From Siniperca chuatsi (taxonomy: Eukaryota > Chordata > Actinopteri > Centrarchiformes > Sinipercidae), in contig NC_058055.1 in NCBI RefSeq assembly GCF_020085105.1, positions 19,769,822 through 19,833,821 on the forward strand: DNA of 64,000 nucleotides, read 5' to 3'. This document shows, in pieces, positions 45,903-59,987 of the stretch; position 1 is the first letter of the stretch; each line of letters opens with the position of its first letter. The notes beneath the pieces were generated by a model. That model saw only the letters and a list, made by a program, of their open reading frames with translations. It did not search any database and had not been told where the DNA came from. The position numbers were made by a program, and so were the translations under genes.

Positions 45903-48900
45903 GAAACACATCTGTTATTTTTATTTATTTATTTAAAATATATGTCTTCACCAATATAGCGCAACCTGAATATCTATGTTTTTATTTCTATCAACAGTAG
46001 AACATTACGATCTATAAACTATCCTCTAGAAATATACAAACTATACAAAGCTCACATTTCCAAATTTTAACCTAAATCTACTTTATTTACAACTTAATCC
46101 TGTGTTTTCACACCCACAGTGACAAATTATCCTGTACATTTATTGCACCCTGTCCATAAAGTGATGGTAATTCTGATTATTTAGGCCACCTGCAAGGATA
46201 AGACAGTAATTTGAGGCTTTGGGAAGAAGCAAGCAGCTTGAGCATTCAATCTCCCCCTGGACCATCTGCCTTGAGAGCTCACTGACATTGGATCAAGTCA
46301 AAGCCCTCATTAGTTAACCTGCAATTGCACTGCAACCTCATGCAGGGTATGAGGGTGGGGAAGTGGGGGGGCCTAAACAGCAGGGTAGAAAAGCTACTTT
46401 TTTTCCTTTTTCTTTGGGCAGTTTTGAATCATCATATTTTCCACAACAAACACTCCTAAGAATCACCTGCCAAAGCACCTGGAATGAGTCACTCCATGAC
46501 ACACAGCTATTTGTATAAAGGTAACGCTATATTTTATGGGTTTGTAACCCTTTCATAATAATTTCAAAGACGTCCTGGAAAAAACTGCAATTTGGTTCTA
46601 GTTATGGTAAAAAATGTGGAAATTATTTCAAAATGATTTAGAAATTATGGTGCCTTAAAATAAAGCATTTCTGGTATAAAAGATAAAATGTGATCAAATG
46701 AGAAAAGAAGAATCAGTCCTCTCAAATATCAAAGCATTTCTGTCCCATAATTTTAAATTCCATAAGCATTTCCTGAACTTTTGACTATTTTTATAAGTTG
46801 TCTAAGTGACAAAGTAAGTTAAGTTTCTGTTAGTTTATGACTCTGGTGGAGAGAGAGGGAGGGAGAAAAGGAAGGGTGGGAAAAAAGAGGGATGATTTGG
46901 GTAGGGTTATCTGATGGAGGAGAGGGAGAAGGCAAGGTGAACAAAGGAGGTGGAAAAAGGGCTATAAATGAATTAGTGCAACAAGTTTTTCAGCATGTGA
47001 TTAAATTGTACAGGCATGAGTAAACGTGTCAAGTTGCCCTGATTGGCACAGACATCCCTGAGGCCAATCAGACACAAATTAGATCATCACTGGAGGTTTC
47101 ACTCAAACGGGCCTGCTGGTGCAGTTTGGCCAAGTTGTTTTAAAGTTTAGCACCCCCTTCAGCCCAATAAGTGTACTGTTTGTGAGTGTCGCATCTCAGT
47201 GACACAATGCACCATCCTTTGTAAATTCATCAAGAGCAGAATAGTTTTGTCTGAGATGTTGCTGTGAGTTAAAATATTATTCTTATAAAAGTAACCATTA
47301 GCAAGTAATAAGCAGTGGTGGGAATAGTATTCAGATCCTTTACTTAAGTAAAAGTACCAATACCTCAATATAAAAATACTCCATCACAAGTAGTGTTTGC
47401 ATTTAAAATCCTACTTAAGGAAAAGTACAGATGTTCTAAGCTAAATTAAATTTTAGTTTTAAAAGTAAAAGTACTAATTCTGATATATTATAATAAATTA
47501 CATTATTAATGCTGATGCATTATCTAACATAACATACAAACAGTGTTGAGTGTTTTTTACCCTGTATCATGCTTTAATTTTCTGCATTACACATTTTGTG
47601 TTTCTGCACGTTCATGTACGACAAGTGTGTGATCTGCATGTTGTTTTATGACAGAATAAAACCAAACAAAACCAAGTGAAGTGTGGAGACTACAACAGGG
47701 AGGCAGCAAAAAATGGTTAAAGAATAGGAGGAGATTTGGAGGAAGCAAGCAAAGTAAGAGGAAGAGGTGAGAAAGAGTTGGCCTCTGTCTCGTTCCTCCA
47801 CCTTTTTTTATCTACCCACTTTCACCGTTTGATATTCACCACCGGTGCCCCCTTCTGCCACCCTTCAACTCTGTGTAACTTCTGTTAGTCTGAGACTTGT
47901 TGTTTACTCTCTGTAACCTCCTCCTGTAATAAAATACAGAATGGTCATCAAATGTGCAGTAGCTTTAAATTTAACTACGCATTTGATCACATTTGATTGG
48001 TACTTTACAAGGAATTAAGTGAGTTTCTACTCTGCATGACAGTGTGGTTACTGATTAAACCCTGTGTTGAAACAGGAACAAGCGGACGGCAGTAAAACAT
48101 GTTCAGAGGGTCACTGGGTCAAGTGATTTCATGCTCCTGATGGATGTTTCTTATCTTTAGTGCCGTAAAACATCTTTGAAACATAACATATGGTAAGATA
48201 GAAAGCCACGGTAGTCCTGGACAAGGACTATAAGCCATTTTTTATGTAGGAAACTGACATTTTGACCTTGAAATATAAGGAATCCCCAATTTATTACCAT
48301 CCTTTCAGAAAAGTGATATGGAAAGTTAATCTCTGTTAATTATCCCATTTGACCCCTGACCTTAAAGCCCACTCTCCCATATCACATAATGTGTGTAATG
48401 TTTTACATAACACTGAGCAGTTTTTTTTTTGTTTTTTTTTTACTCAGCAGATTTGTTTTCTCTTGTGTACTTCGATCACATTGCAAAATAAATAAACTAA
48501 GTAGTCAGTGCCCTCACCTAAACCACATGCACTCTCCCAGTGTCCTGCTGGCAGATCACAGGTAAGATTTACAAACTACAGAGATAAAATATACTTTTTT
48601 TAGTCATTAATTTTAATTATTTCCTGTACTTGTGTATCTGTTTGACCATTTTTCCTTCCATCTCCATCAATGAACAGCTTAACTATTTGTCTCAGTACAC
48701 CGGATCGTTCTTTGCGTCTGTCTCGTGTAAGGTGGCAGGTGACACTGCTGCAGGTGACAGATGACGACTGACTAATTTAATAAGGTCAGTCACATAACAG
48801 CAGCACAATAAGACAGTAAGCATGTCGGCCACTACTTGTAAGGAGTTTTGTGTTAAATAAACTCAGGCTGAATCACTGAAATAATAGCTAGGACAAATAT

Positions 48901-49469
48901 TAGAGAGATATGATTTATTGCATGCTTTAAATATTAAATATTCAGATAAATATGCCTGTTGTTGCAAATAAAAGTCAGAGCAGCCAGTCAAGACCAAAAT
49001 CATTTGCAATCCATTCACATATCAGTCTGAAGGCGCGTGAGATAAGAGGATGGAAAATGTAATCACTTTAAATGTAACCACTGAAGTGCCAGTGAGCTAA
49101 ACAGCGATCTCCCTAATGGACAAATGACCAAAATAAACTGTAATTTTTAATTGCATGTAATTCAGATTTTTTTGTCTAGGTTTAATCTATTAGTAATCAG
49201 TCACTCACTCACTGCCTCTGTCACTTTGTCAGCCCTTCTCAAGGTTACTTTAGTTCATTGGGAGTGTCTTATTGTACCACGTGATCCTGATGCAAAGTTA
49301 CTCTGTGTCAAAGCTGTGCTCAGCTGCATGGACGTTTAGGCTGCATGGTGAGATGTACCATGGACTAAAAATAACACTTCTTCTTTTAAAATGAAACTGT
49401 GTTCAAAACATTTGAAAACATATGAAATTACCCAGATACATGCTGTGCTTACTAGCACATGTAATAATT
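45903..49469. other. intergenic DNA between irf1 and acsl6, no gene seen
   Basis: An hAT-like fragment begins cagtggtgggaatagtattc at 47313. Purine-rich stretch at 46845-46975 and T-tracts at 48421-48441. The segments 46170-46345 and 46975-47130 are compositionally normal, repeat-free and could hold conserved non-coding elements, but conservation cannot be judged from one sequence. Confidence 0.4.
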
Positions 49470-49694
49470 CTATTTTTTTAAAGAGATCATTTGAATGATT
49501 AAATTCATAGCATGGCTATTAGGAACATTTGCACAGAATTTCATGATTATTTTACAACAAATATGAGAATTAAATGAAGACATGGTTAATCCGTTTGCAT
49601 CCAGAATAGACATTTCATCCCCAGTAACCTTGACGTCGATCGCATCTTCCGTCCGAACTATAAGCCCTTTCATTTCAGCAGGGGTGTCTGCCAT
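49470..49694 (-). CDS. unassigned 74-codon antisense ORF beside the acsl6 promoter
   Basis: The minus-strand ATG at 49694 is in good context (gcgcaATGG) and opens MADTPAEMKGLIVRTEDAID then VKVTGDEMSILDANGL. That part (first ~36 codons) has balanced, charged, protein-like composition. The rest (CCKIIMKFCANVP... to the stop at 49470) is AT-rich and less convincing, so the true end may be a splice site or a break. The frame is also open upstream of this ATG, to 49844. I do not recognise the protein. It lies head-to-head with acsl6, about 280 bp from its start codon. It could be a small divergent gene, part of a retrocopy, or chance. Confidence 0.3.
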   Translation of the reverse strand: MADTPAEMKGLIVRTEDAIDVKVTGDEMSILDANGLTMSSFNSHICCKIIMKFCANVPNSHAMNLIIQMISLKK

Positions 49695-49972
49695 TGCGCA
49701 GCAGCCAACTAGGTGAAGGTGGAAAATCCAGCAGGAGGAAGGATGCTTCAATAGGCCGTCGTCTGTTTCTTCAGTCAACACGTTCCGTTCCACAGTAAAA
49801 AAAACAACTGCTGGACATCGACATCCCCTGCCCAGCTCTCCCACCGTGGTCTGTCTCAGATATATTGTCGCCCCCCCCTCCTTAATCTCCCAGATTGTCG
49901 GCGACTTGCTGCAGTCGATGCTGCAGTTTTGAGCCGCTCCTGCACCGGGACAGCTGACTCAATGAAAAAGAC
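49695..49972 (+). promoter_or_regulatory. acsl6: acsl6 promoter and 5'UTR region
   Basis: GC-richer than its surroundings, with several CpGs (cgccgtcg-type steps, gtcggcgacttgctgcagtc) and no TATA box at a sensible distance. This fits a TATA-less promoter just upstream of the first coding exon. The transcription start cannot be fixed from sequence. Confidence 0.45.
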
Positions 49973-50018
49973 ATGCTCGCATTCGTTTTGGTCTCTGGGT
50001 TGCTCTGGATTATATTAG
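49973..50018 (+). CDS. acsl6: long-chain acyl-CoA synthetase 6, first coding exon
   Basis: ATG at 49973 begins MLAFVLVSGLLWIIL and leaves one base (G) before a gtgagt donor at 50019. This hydrophobic leader matches the long N-terminal form of vertebrate ACSL6, which starts with a similar ML.F.LVSG segment. ACSL6 activates long-chain fatty acids to acyl-CoA using ATP and is membrane-anchored through its N-terminus; in mammals it is brain-rich and handles polyunsaturated fatty acids. Phase 1 joins exactly to the exon at 61422 (G|AG, Glu16). An upstream in-frame ATG is absent; the ATG at 49962 is in another frame and ends at a TAG inside the exon. Confidence 0.85.
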
Positions 50019-53000
50019 GTGAGTTTTGAATATCTGTTCGTATTTTTCATTCATTTTGATAATTTAGCATCGACGGGCTGTGTCTACAGGCGACGCACCT
50101 GTCTCGCGGGGGCTGAGGCGCATTATTGTGTGTCATTCACTGCCGGCTTTTTCATTCATCAAGGGCTGTGGTATTTCTAGCTATTGTTGTTTTACAGAAC
50201 CTACTTCGTCGAGGGTTTCGCCTAATCATACTATATTGCTGCAGTTGGCGCTTTGTCTGCTCGGTAATGACACCGGTGACATTTTTAATTTTGACTACAC
50301 GTGTATCAACCCAACCTCAATGCAAACGTGTAACATCTCAGTTTAGCAGGCTCTAGCTTCAACCACAGTGCTTGAATTTCTGCTCCAGCACTGCGGGGTG
50401 GTTAGAGCAGCATCGAGGGATGCTCCCAGGTTTGCTTTACCTTTTACATTTAGGTACAGAGGGGTGGACACGCTGCCATGCGGTTGAGTGCATGTGGGTC
50501 ATTCTGCAGATCAGGGATTTAATTTTCCAAGTCGAAGTGTGTGTTTTACGTTGAACATCAGACCATTAAAGAAATGGCTGTTCTCACTATAAGCCAAACG
50601 GGTTTAAACGTGTGCATTTGAGGCCGGCCAGCTGCTAAGGTCGTGTGACATTGTGCGTAGGAACCGGACACACGTCATTAAAAAACCGCTTATTAGCGAA
50701 CATCTCATAACAGCCTGTCTTTCACGACCTCCTGGTGTAGCTTGTGCTTCTCCCATACTTTAATTTACACAAAACATGTTAGTTTGGCAAGACGCCGGTT
50801 ATGAGACTCAGCATTTTTGTCTGTGGTGTCCTCTCCGCCATGCTTCAGTGATGGAGGGAGGGTGGATGAGGAGGATGAGGAAGGATGACGCGCTTCAAAT
50901 GACCGCAGCTGATTGGACGGAGCTGTCCAGGAGATAGGGGTGCTGAAATCCAGCGGCCTACCGGCAAACCAGCGAGCACAGCATGCTCTGCTCTTACCTA
51001 CACCACCCCCCACCCCGGTTTACAGAGCGGTTTTAGGGGCATCGAAACTGTTCAGAGACGTCGTTGACCTTTATATGTGTTTATTATATGGAATAATCCC
51101 TGTCAAAATGTGTTTTATAGTAGTGTTGCAGACCAGATTACAGGCGTTGTACTGCACAATAGCGGAGGGTTATTGCTTTTATGTAATGTGTCATGACAGA
51201 AACTGTAAATACTCAGTGAAGCATCTTTTTTTTCAATGGATGGTGGTTTTAGATTACATGTAAGGCAACATTTTAATAGTAAATATGCCTAGGTGTAATT
51301 GTTTATGCCTCCGCCAAAGAGTATAGGTCCTCAGCAGCAGCAGCTGCATTGGATGGTTGCTAAGTGACAAACAGCCAGTCACAGTTGGGATTTTGGTTGG
51401 TGCGTTAATATTAAAACTTGCTGTTACAAGGTTGCTGTTGTTGCATATTTAATAACTAACACAGCTAATCAGACTTGAGGCCCAAAACTGTTTAAAACAC
51501 TGAATTGTTTGGCTGTAAAATATACACTACAGCTGAAGCCGAAGAGGACCCCATGGGGAGATTCATGACACCTTTAACCTACATCACATCCCAACACCCT
51601 GCTGCTGCTCAATATAAATAATTCATTATAATCACTATCTAGTGCAGCCCCACACAGTGTGTAAACCTATTCTTTTTCCCTCCTCAATATTTAATTAAAA
51701 GGATGGTGGTGGCTTTGCCCCACCCTTTGGCAGAAAATAACCAATGATGTTTTAGTGTTCAAGGATCGTATGTCCGCTGCTTAACATAATACATGGCCCA
51801 TGACCACAAGCGGATTAATGACTTGTAACTATATGACTCTTAAGCATGACATGTTGCCCTTTTGTCATTCAAACTACTTTTTGGATGGTACTCTATCTTG
51901 ACTGAACATAAATTGTAACAAGAGGGAGGGTAGGAGTGAAAGGGACTGTGAAAATGTTGAAAACCTTCAGATTAAAGACACACTGCATGACTGCACAATA
52001 TGACAGGATACATGTTAATTGTTAAGTCTTAGCAGCTGTGTAATAAATGTCTGTCATTGTGCACTTGCACTGAGTGTTAGGAGTTATGAGGCAAATATAG
52101 TTGTATGTCCCTGTACAGTTACATCTGACTTTGGCAACAATCCTATGTCAAGGTGGGGATTTTAAGATCCACATGGCAGTTTTCCCTCTGAGTGTGTTTT
52201 TTTTTTTTTTTTTTTGCTGTTTCAGCATTCGGTGCATCCTCTTCCTTATATTGTGGGATGCCTGGCAGTAATGGCTCAGCCTAAAGTGCTGAACCAGGTC
52301 TGTCTGTCTCCATCACATGCTCAAGTGGTTCTCTTACAGATCGAGTAATGTACAATGTTGTCCTTGTTTTTGTTTGTAGTCCTGCTCCTTTAAGATAAAA
52401 ACCTCCAATATTGATGGGTTTACCTTTTTTTTTTTTTTTACATAAGCACACCTCATGGAAATGAGAAAACCCTTCAAAAAGCCTTCTTTAATCCTAACAT
52501 GTCATTTAATTTCAGAATTTTGTCAAAAGGAGAACTTTTTCTTCATTCCTCAAATATTTACAATGGAGGAAGCAGTGATATGTAGCCTGTAGCCTGCTGG
52601 TTGTCAGCCTTTTTTTACTCATATCCTCAAAAATGCAGCAGTGCCCACAAAGGCCCCATGACAGGATGCACAGTGGTGAACAATTTATCAGTTTAACCTT
52701 TCAGGTTGAATAGTTAGTCAAAGGATTTGACATTTTCAGCATTTATCACAAAAAAAGATAAATAAGAAAAATTACTATAGCAAAAATGTGTTTTTAAATT
52801 AAATCATGACCCTGAAAAAATTGTCTTGTGGCCCATTAGGGGTCCTAACCCCCCAGATTGATCCACAGGCCTACCTTCACTCTCACTTTGATAGTCAAAT
52901 CAAACTGGGAGTTAGTTTTGCTGTGTGTAATTTGTTTAAATGTGAATATGCATTGCAAATATCAAAAGTGTAAGCAGATGTGTTTATTTGCATATGTGTG

Positions 53001-53340
53001 CCTGCACTTTATCTACATTGTGTGTCACTATGCCAGTGTGTGTGAGTGTCTGTGCATCATATAGTGAAGGAGAAGATGAGTGCTGCGTGTGTAGGTAGGG
53101 GGAGGGTGTCAGAGAGATAGAGTGGTGGAGGGAGGGAGGGGTGGGTGGGTGTGGTGAAAGAGCGCAGTTTGTCGAGCTGAGGGTGGTGTGATACGGAGGC
53201 CAGCCAGGCCCAAACTAGGCCAAAACGCATCTCGCTGCCTTCCTCTTGCTTGCCTCAGCTTAATCTGGCCGGTGGCAATGGGAAAGTAATCACTAGTTTG
53301 CACAGGGTGATGCGATATTCGCCTGAGGCCCCTTGACACA

Positions 53341-53343
<3 letters not shown>

Positions 53344-53372
<29 letters not shown>
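53344..53372. repeat. (CA)n microsatellite
   Basis: About 14 CA units in acsl6 intron 1. Confidence 0.9.
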
Positions 53373-53373
<1 letters not shown>

Positions 53374-55164
53374 TTACACCTCAACGCCTGCTTGGCCGCC
53401 TCTGACGCCTTTGTAAGTGCCTAGACCACAGCTGCTTTAACCCATCTGCAATGCAATTACAGTTTAGATATTTTTTGCCTAATTTGCATTTTGTTTAGCT
53501 TTTGCTTGCTCTGTATGTCTCTTTTTACTTTAACTTCAGTGCTTCAAATGCATTTTTGATTTTATATATATTTTATATATAGCAGTCCTTCTTGCTCAAT
53601 TTATCCCTAGTACTTATTTCTTCTCGATCTTGTATCATTGTCTGGTTTATTTTATGAATGATAATTGCAATTGCCTGTTGTGCAGCATCTCAGTTCAGGA
53701 GGGGAAATGGCTGTTTTGTGTGCACAGGATGTTACAGTGTTTGTACAAATTATCCCTCAGTGGCACTGACAGGAAGAAGTTGTGGTTTGACTCCTAGAAG
53801 GTGGACTGAGCGATAAGGAGTAGGTACTGTGACAGGATGATTAGGCATTGGTGGTTTGCAACAGCGAAAAGAAAAATGCATTGCATTGATTCAAGTGAAG
53901 TTGCAAAACAGAAAAAAAACGTTTAAAGAATAAGAGAAAGCCGAGTAGGATGTCTTAAAATAGAGTGCAGTAGTGAGGTTACTACTGGTCATCTGTCTCT
54001 GTGCTAATAGGCTATAATCTCCCCACGCTGGACTCTAATCATTGGTGACGGCCCTCGGATGGGCTGATGGGGCGGGACTTAAGGATGAAGGGTTGCGTTT
54101 CTTCCACTTTAAGCCTCAGAGGTCACAGGAAGTCTAGCTGGCCCATTCACAAGCCCTCATCCCTGCATAGCTTGCAGTACTTACGCTGCACCAAAATCTT
54201 TGTTAAGTGGAAACTTCCTGAGAGAGGAAGAGAAAGTGTCCTTGTATACACGTGACGTACAAGTATAGATGAGGAGTAGCTGCATTAAACAAGCCTTGGT
54301 GCTGCAGAGTTTCATAGCTGAAAATCAACATTTTTTTATAGGTTTCCTCCTTGTAATTCTTCTTCAAGTCAGAGATTAAATCCTTTGGTAGAATTTTTAC
54401 ACCTCAATATATCCAAGTGCATACTTTTGTGTGAGCTGATAAGCTTTAGGATCTTCAAACTCATACATTGTAGTTGAGCTCATTTATGTTATCCATCTTA
54501 AGCTAATTCAAGCTAGTTTAGGTTTTTAGTTGATATTTACAGCTGTAAAGATTTCATTTGCTTGTTCTGATCCATTGTGTAGCTGAAATATTTAAGCTAG
54601 CCCTTAGCATGAAGCCATGCTCACTGTTGAGGTCCATTCAGACATTCTCTAGCACGTTCAACAAGTTCAAATGTTTATTTATTTTAATCCAGCTGTTCAT
54701 ACACAGTATGTACACTAAATGTTTTGTAATAGATACGATAGAGTTTGTGTTCCCTCAGTACAGTGTTTGACTGTGCACATCTGTCAGGCTTTGGAAGGAA
54801 CATTAGTAGACATTAGTAGACATATTCCCTCCAAACTAGACATCGATTGATGTTGCATCAACATTTTTTCATTCATCAATATTTCCTACATTTTCACTCA
54901 GTCCTAATTCTGTTTTATCAGATAAATTAGGCTGCTTGTTGTCGTGACAGAACTCACTTAAGATTAGATTTCAATGTTAGCTGATACTGATCCCGTCTCT
55001 CCGTTACATTTCAAAACACGACAGACAGACGAAGTAATTAATATCCAAGGAAATTATCAACAAAAAGCATGTTGTGAACTAAAGTGCCAGTCAAAAGAGA
55101 AGTTCACATGTCACAGGCTCTTTGAGAGAAAGCCTAAGCAGTCTATGCAGCAGTGGGAAGATGT

Positions 55165-55168
<4 letters not shown>

Positions 55169-55235
<67 letters not shown>
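55169..55235. repeat. (AT)n microsatellite
   Basis: About 33 uninterrupted AT units in acsl6 intron 1. Confidence 0.95.
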
Positions 55236-55239
<4 letters not shown>

Positions 55240-56106
55240 CACACAGATAAAACTAGATTAACATTTAAATGTATCATTCTGTTGAGGAAAGCAAAGTTAG
55301 CTTTTCAATTACATTTTTACAGTTTGACAAGAAACACTTTGATCTTAAGTCAAGGTCGACTTATTGGCTTTTACCGAAACTTTCATCCAAATTCATGATC
55401 TTAATAAGCAGATGGAGCTTGCTTAGTCATGAGATTACATAAGTATGGAACTTGATGAGTTATCTCCATGACAAATGAGCAAACTACATATGCTGATGAA
55501 GACGATGAGATGTAGTTGAAAGCTTCATTAAAAGCTAGTGAGTGGACCTTGTTTCTTCTTTTTTTCGTTACTACTGTTAAGGTCAAGAGAGAACATCCAC
55601 ACTCAAGTATACTTTTACAGTGTTGTACTTACAATAAACCTATATTACTATGTCATGGTTGCAATCTAGATTACACTGACAGCTGCATGTTTTTTCCCTG
55701 TTAGTTCCAAATTTCCCTGAGGCAAATGTATGCATCTGTGGCTCTTTAGTGGACCAGTAATGAGACTACTTATACTCTAAACTGTGGGATTGCAGATTGT
55801 GTGAACATTAACAGTCCTTCATCCTTGAGCAAGACATCAACCCTACCTGCGCATTCATTTAGACCCATCAGCTAAATGCCTGCACTGTAAATGCAACAGA
55901 ATGTTTGCTGCAGGGATGATGAAGATATCTCAATTTTCATGGTGTGATGTGCTCTAGCTTTCACAAATGAAACTCTGAGTTCTTTGAGTTCACATGCTGA
56001 TAAAGGTCATTGTTGTTTCTGATAGGGATGCTGCTGACTTGCTGTTCTTCTGTCACACCAGCTGTAGCAACACTCTTTGTAGAAGGCAACAGGGATGGAC
56101 TTAAAG

Positions 56107-56109
<3 letters not shown>

Positions 56110-56158
<49 letters not shown>
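56110..56158. repeat. (GT)n microsatellite
   Basis: About 24 GT units in acsl6 intron 1. Confidence 0.95.
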
Positions 56159-56162
<4 letters not shown>

Positions 56163-56949
56163 GGGGTGTGTTATTTAGGTTACTACAGGACAGAGAGTTG
56201 GACACCAAACAGGACCATAGGCTGTAGTGGAGAGAAGGTTGAAACAGCTGAACAAATGACCGGGTTTATCCAAAATAGTCATGCAAATTTAAGCATGCTG
56301 CCTGATCTCAACCATTACTGTATGATCCATTTTCTCCCATTTGTGAGAAATTTGTTTCATCAAAAAGACAACTTGTCTTCAAGAGAACATACATGATCAA
56401 ATGTGGGGTTTTTTTGTTTTTGAATCCTACTTGAGCGACTGGATATTCGTTCTGAGAGTGCTGAGAAAGAATAGAGACATTCAGTCTGTGTCCAATTTCA
56501 GGGGCTGCGCACAAAGACATGGCCTTTAGAGGATTGACGGCTTATAGGCTGAACCTGCACCTTCTCCCCAGGTGAGACTGTGTACCGAGAATTCATCTCA
56601 GAGTCACCTTGAGTGAAGGAGACACTTGTTGTCATCCAAATCAGGGAAAAAAGAAGACTGCATTTCTTGGAGGAGCCTCTCGAATCTGACTCTGAGTTTT
56701 TCGTGCTGTTATGGAGTTTTTGGTCCAGAATTATATACTTTGAAGGAGTCAGCCCCTGAAATAGGACACAGCCACTGTGTATAGTGGAGGGCTAATTGCC
56801 TCCCACCCAGCACTCAACCCTGCTCTGTCTCACTACAGTCTGACATCACTTTTTAAGAGGAAACATTTTCAGTGAAGCGTACAGTTGAGGTTTAAGTGAG
56901 TCGTCAGAGGTTGGCATTAAGTTACAATCAGTGTGGGTCAGATTCTGCT

Positions 56950-56953
<4 letters not shown>

Positions 56954-57015
<62 letters not shown>
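56954..57015. repeat. (AT)n microsatellite
   Basis: About 29 AT units in acsl6 intron 1, ending with a one-base slip. Confidence 0.95.
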
Positions 57016-58694
57016 CATGAAAATGCAGACAAGGGCAGAACAAAAGAGAGAGAAACAAGACGGGCACTAAGATGTTTGCATCTCTGGAGGCCAATTAGGT
57101 GTCTGGCAGGCTGTGAGTCTCCTGCTATTTCGTGGCAGGAAGATGTGGCGCACTAACATGTCTGTACTCTAGCATTCGCCAGTTCATTTAACCATCCACA
57201 TGAGAGCTTGTTCCTTCACAAACAGGTGCCTAGAGTCAGTTATGTTGTCAGTTATACACTTCAGCCCATAAACTTGTGTATATGTGTTTTGCGCCCACAT
57301 GAATGCTGCATCTAGTACTGATATGCAGATGAGCAACAAAGAAATATGTTTTGTTACAAAATGAGATCCATGTAAGATGGCACCTCATTTTACACATTAT
57401 ATACTGTATATTTATTGACCAACAGGATACTTTCAGATGGCTGCTAGAACAAATAACATCAGTAAAAAAAGAATATTTAAATCAAGTCTTATTGACTACA
57501 ATCCAGATCTGAAGCTTGTTCACATGTTGGTGTCTGTACACAACCATTGAAATGTAAAAAAAAAATTACTTTTTTACTCCTGCAAGGTTGAGTTAAGCTG
57601 AACCCAGCTATCCGCACAGTGGTGTCAGTAGGTTATGGAGTCTGTCTATATTTAGAGCCAGGCGAGTGCTGTTTGCCATCCTCTGCCTCTGTTTTCAAAT
57701 ACCGACTAATCCATTGTGGCTCTATCATCACTGCAGCCTAGCCACATTAGCCATTGAACACAACACAAAGCATAAGCAGTGAGTTACATTACATTTGTGT
57801 CGTCTAAGCAGTCCACTTCTGATCAAAGTATTTCCATGGTGATGCATATTGCACTTAATCTCAGAAGTGATCATCAAGATTAAATGCATTTATTATCATA
57901 AACATCCTATATGTACAATCAGATCACTTGTGAAATTAAGTTCACAGTTATTCCACAGTTGTAGAACAAGTCAGATTACTGCTTCCGTACCAGAGGAGGT
58001 GACCATGGTGGCTTTTGTTAATGTTGGTCTGTGTTTGATAGCAGGAAGATTTGTTGTTTTGTTTATTTATTACACGGTTCAGCTGTTCATGTCCTGTTGG
58101 CACGACACCGACATGGAAATTATCTTGTCTGTGTGTGTTGTGCTGCCTGCCTGGCTGGTGCTTTGTCATTGATCTTCCCATCACTGTTTTAGATACATCA
58201 GCTGTACTGTAATGTGGTCATGGAACAATACAAAGATGGAGGATATGTACTGTAATATGGAAAATGAAGTGTATGACAGGAAAACATTAACTCAAATCGG
58301 GAACGTCAGCTGTATTTTTGACTAAATCGCAATTCAACCACATTAAGCTCAGCTGCTGAGAAATTCTTTATTACTATAGCAACAAAGCGGTCAAATGTGA
58401 ATTCCCTTTTTTCATTCTCACTGCTGAATTTCTTATTTTTTTCTTTCTTATTAAAAAATGTATATAATGTATTTATTTTATAATCACATTCACCGAGAAA
58501 AGTTCAAAATTAAGTTATATTGCATGTTTTTGGGGTATTTTATTTCCCTTTTATGTAACGTGCTGGTGTTAATGCCTACTAAGGAATAGTTCAACATTTT
58601 GGGAAATTCTCTTATTTGTTTTATTTCCAACAGTTATATGATTAGATCGATATCAATCTCATGTCTGCGTGTTAAGTACGGAGCTGGAGTCATG

Positions 58695-58815
58695 ACGTGG
58701 TTAGCGTAGCTTAGCATAAAAACTGAAAAGAGCTAGCTTGGCTCTGTTCATTGTAAAAAATAAATCTCACCAACAACTCTAAAGCTGACTAATTAATGTG
58801 TTGTATGTTGGTTGA
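58695..58815 (+). repeat. dispersed fish repeat, second copy of the 1300-1440 type
   Basis: ggttagcgtagcttagcata, then aaaactgaaaagagctagct, tggctctgttc and gactaattaatgtgttgtat run in the same order as at 1317-1435, with about one difference in five bases. Confidence 0.65.
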
Positions 58816-59827
58816 TTTTACCCATACATAAATAGAAATGTAAAAAATAAATATTTTAGGGGGAGTTACGTGTTGTTACAGTCTGTATCTCGTAATTCGC
58901 ACTATAGCTGGAGACACTGCACAGAAGTATTGGGCTGTAGAACTCCCTCTAAAATCTCAATTTAAATCTCATATTTACACTATTGTTTGAGCATTAATTA
59001 AGATGAGATAAATCTCTCTAAGGGTGTTGTCTTTCTATTCCCATTTTCTTTCCATGTTCCATGAGTTCTAAGTCCATTCCAAATACCTGAAGCTGTGCCA
59101 GATTATGTTTTCAGTTTGTCATGTCTTTACAGTAATTAAGTCTAACTGTCAGACAAGCTCCAGCTGTGAACAGTGGGCAACTCTGTGTACTCAACTGGGC
59201 AGGACATTTCAGCCCAGAATTACCTTTGACATTTTAACTGCTTCAACATTCATACACATGCCAATGAATTAATAGTTATTTTTGGAGAAACATCATCAAG
59301 CAGTTTCTGTTATTTACCATCATGCTCAATTTCCTAGCACTTGAGCAGTTCTAATTCCCCATCAAGATTACTGGAACTGCAGACAAAAGGGACAACAGAA
59401 AAAGAGGAAATATCTGATCAGTGCAGTAAAAAGAGAAGCAGAGAGTCCTGCGGTGTTAAAGAAACAGTACTGTTTTCAGACACATCACAGGGATCTACCA
59501 TGCAGTGGTTTTTCAGTTACAGGTGATGGTTTCTGCCTGAACCGAAACTCGAGTTAAGTTGAATTAAGAAGATTCGAGCCCAAGACGAGTTTGGGAAAGC
59601 AGCGTCAGGGAATTCACTGTAGATCAGTTGAAGGTACTGTGCTTCTGACTGGAATCAAAGCAGTAGAGGTGATGAGCAATAGCTGTATTACAGTATGTAA
59701 ATGTGATGTCACGTGTCAGTGCTGCTTTACAAATGACTGTAAATGGTGACTGCTGATGTGCTGCCTGCTGAGAGCGTATGTGTCATGACGAAATTATGCT
59801 TGTGATGAGAACATGTGAGTATTGGGG

Positions 59828-59987
<160 letters not shown>

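Noticed and set aside
59341-59526. Possible internal acsl6 exon ending cagttacag|gtgatg
   Set aside because: The 61-codon frame (SSSNSPSRLLELQ...) has no ACSL resemblance and would not fit between exon 1 and exon 2, which already join in phase.
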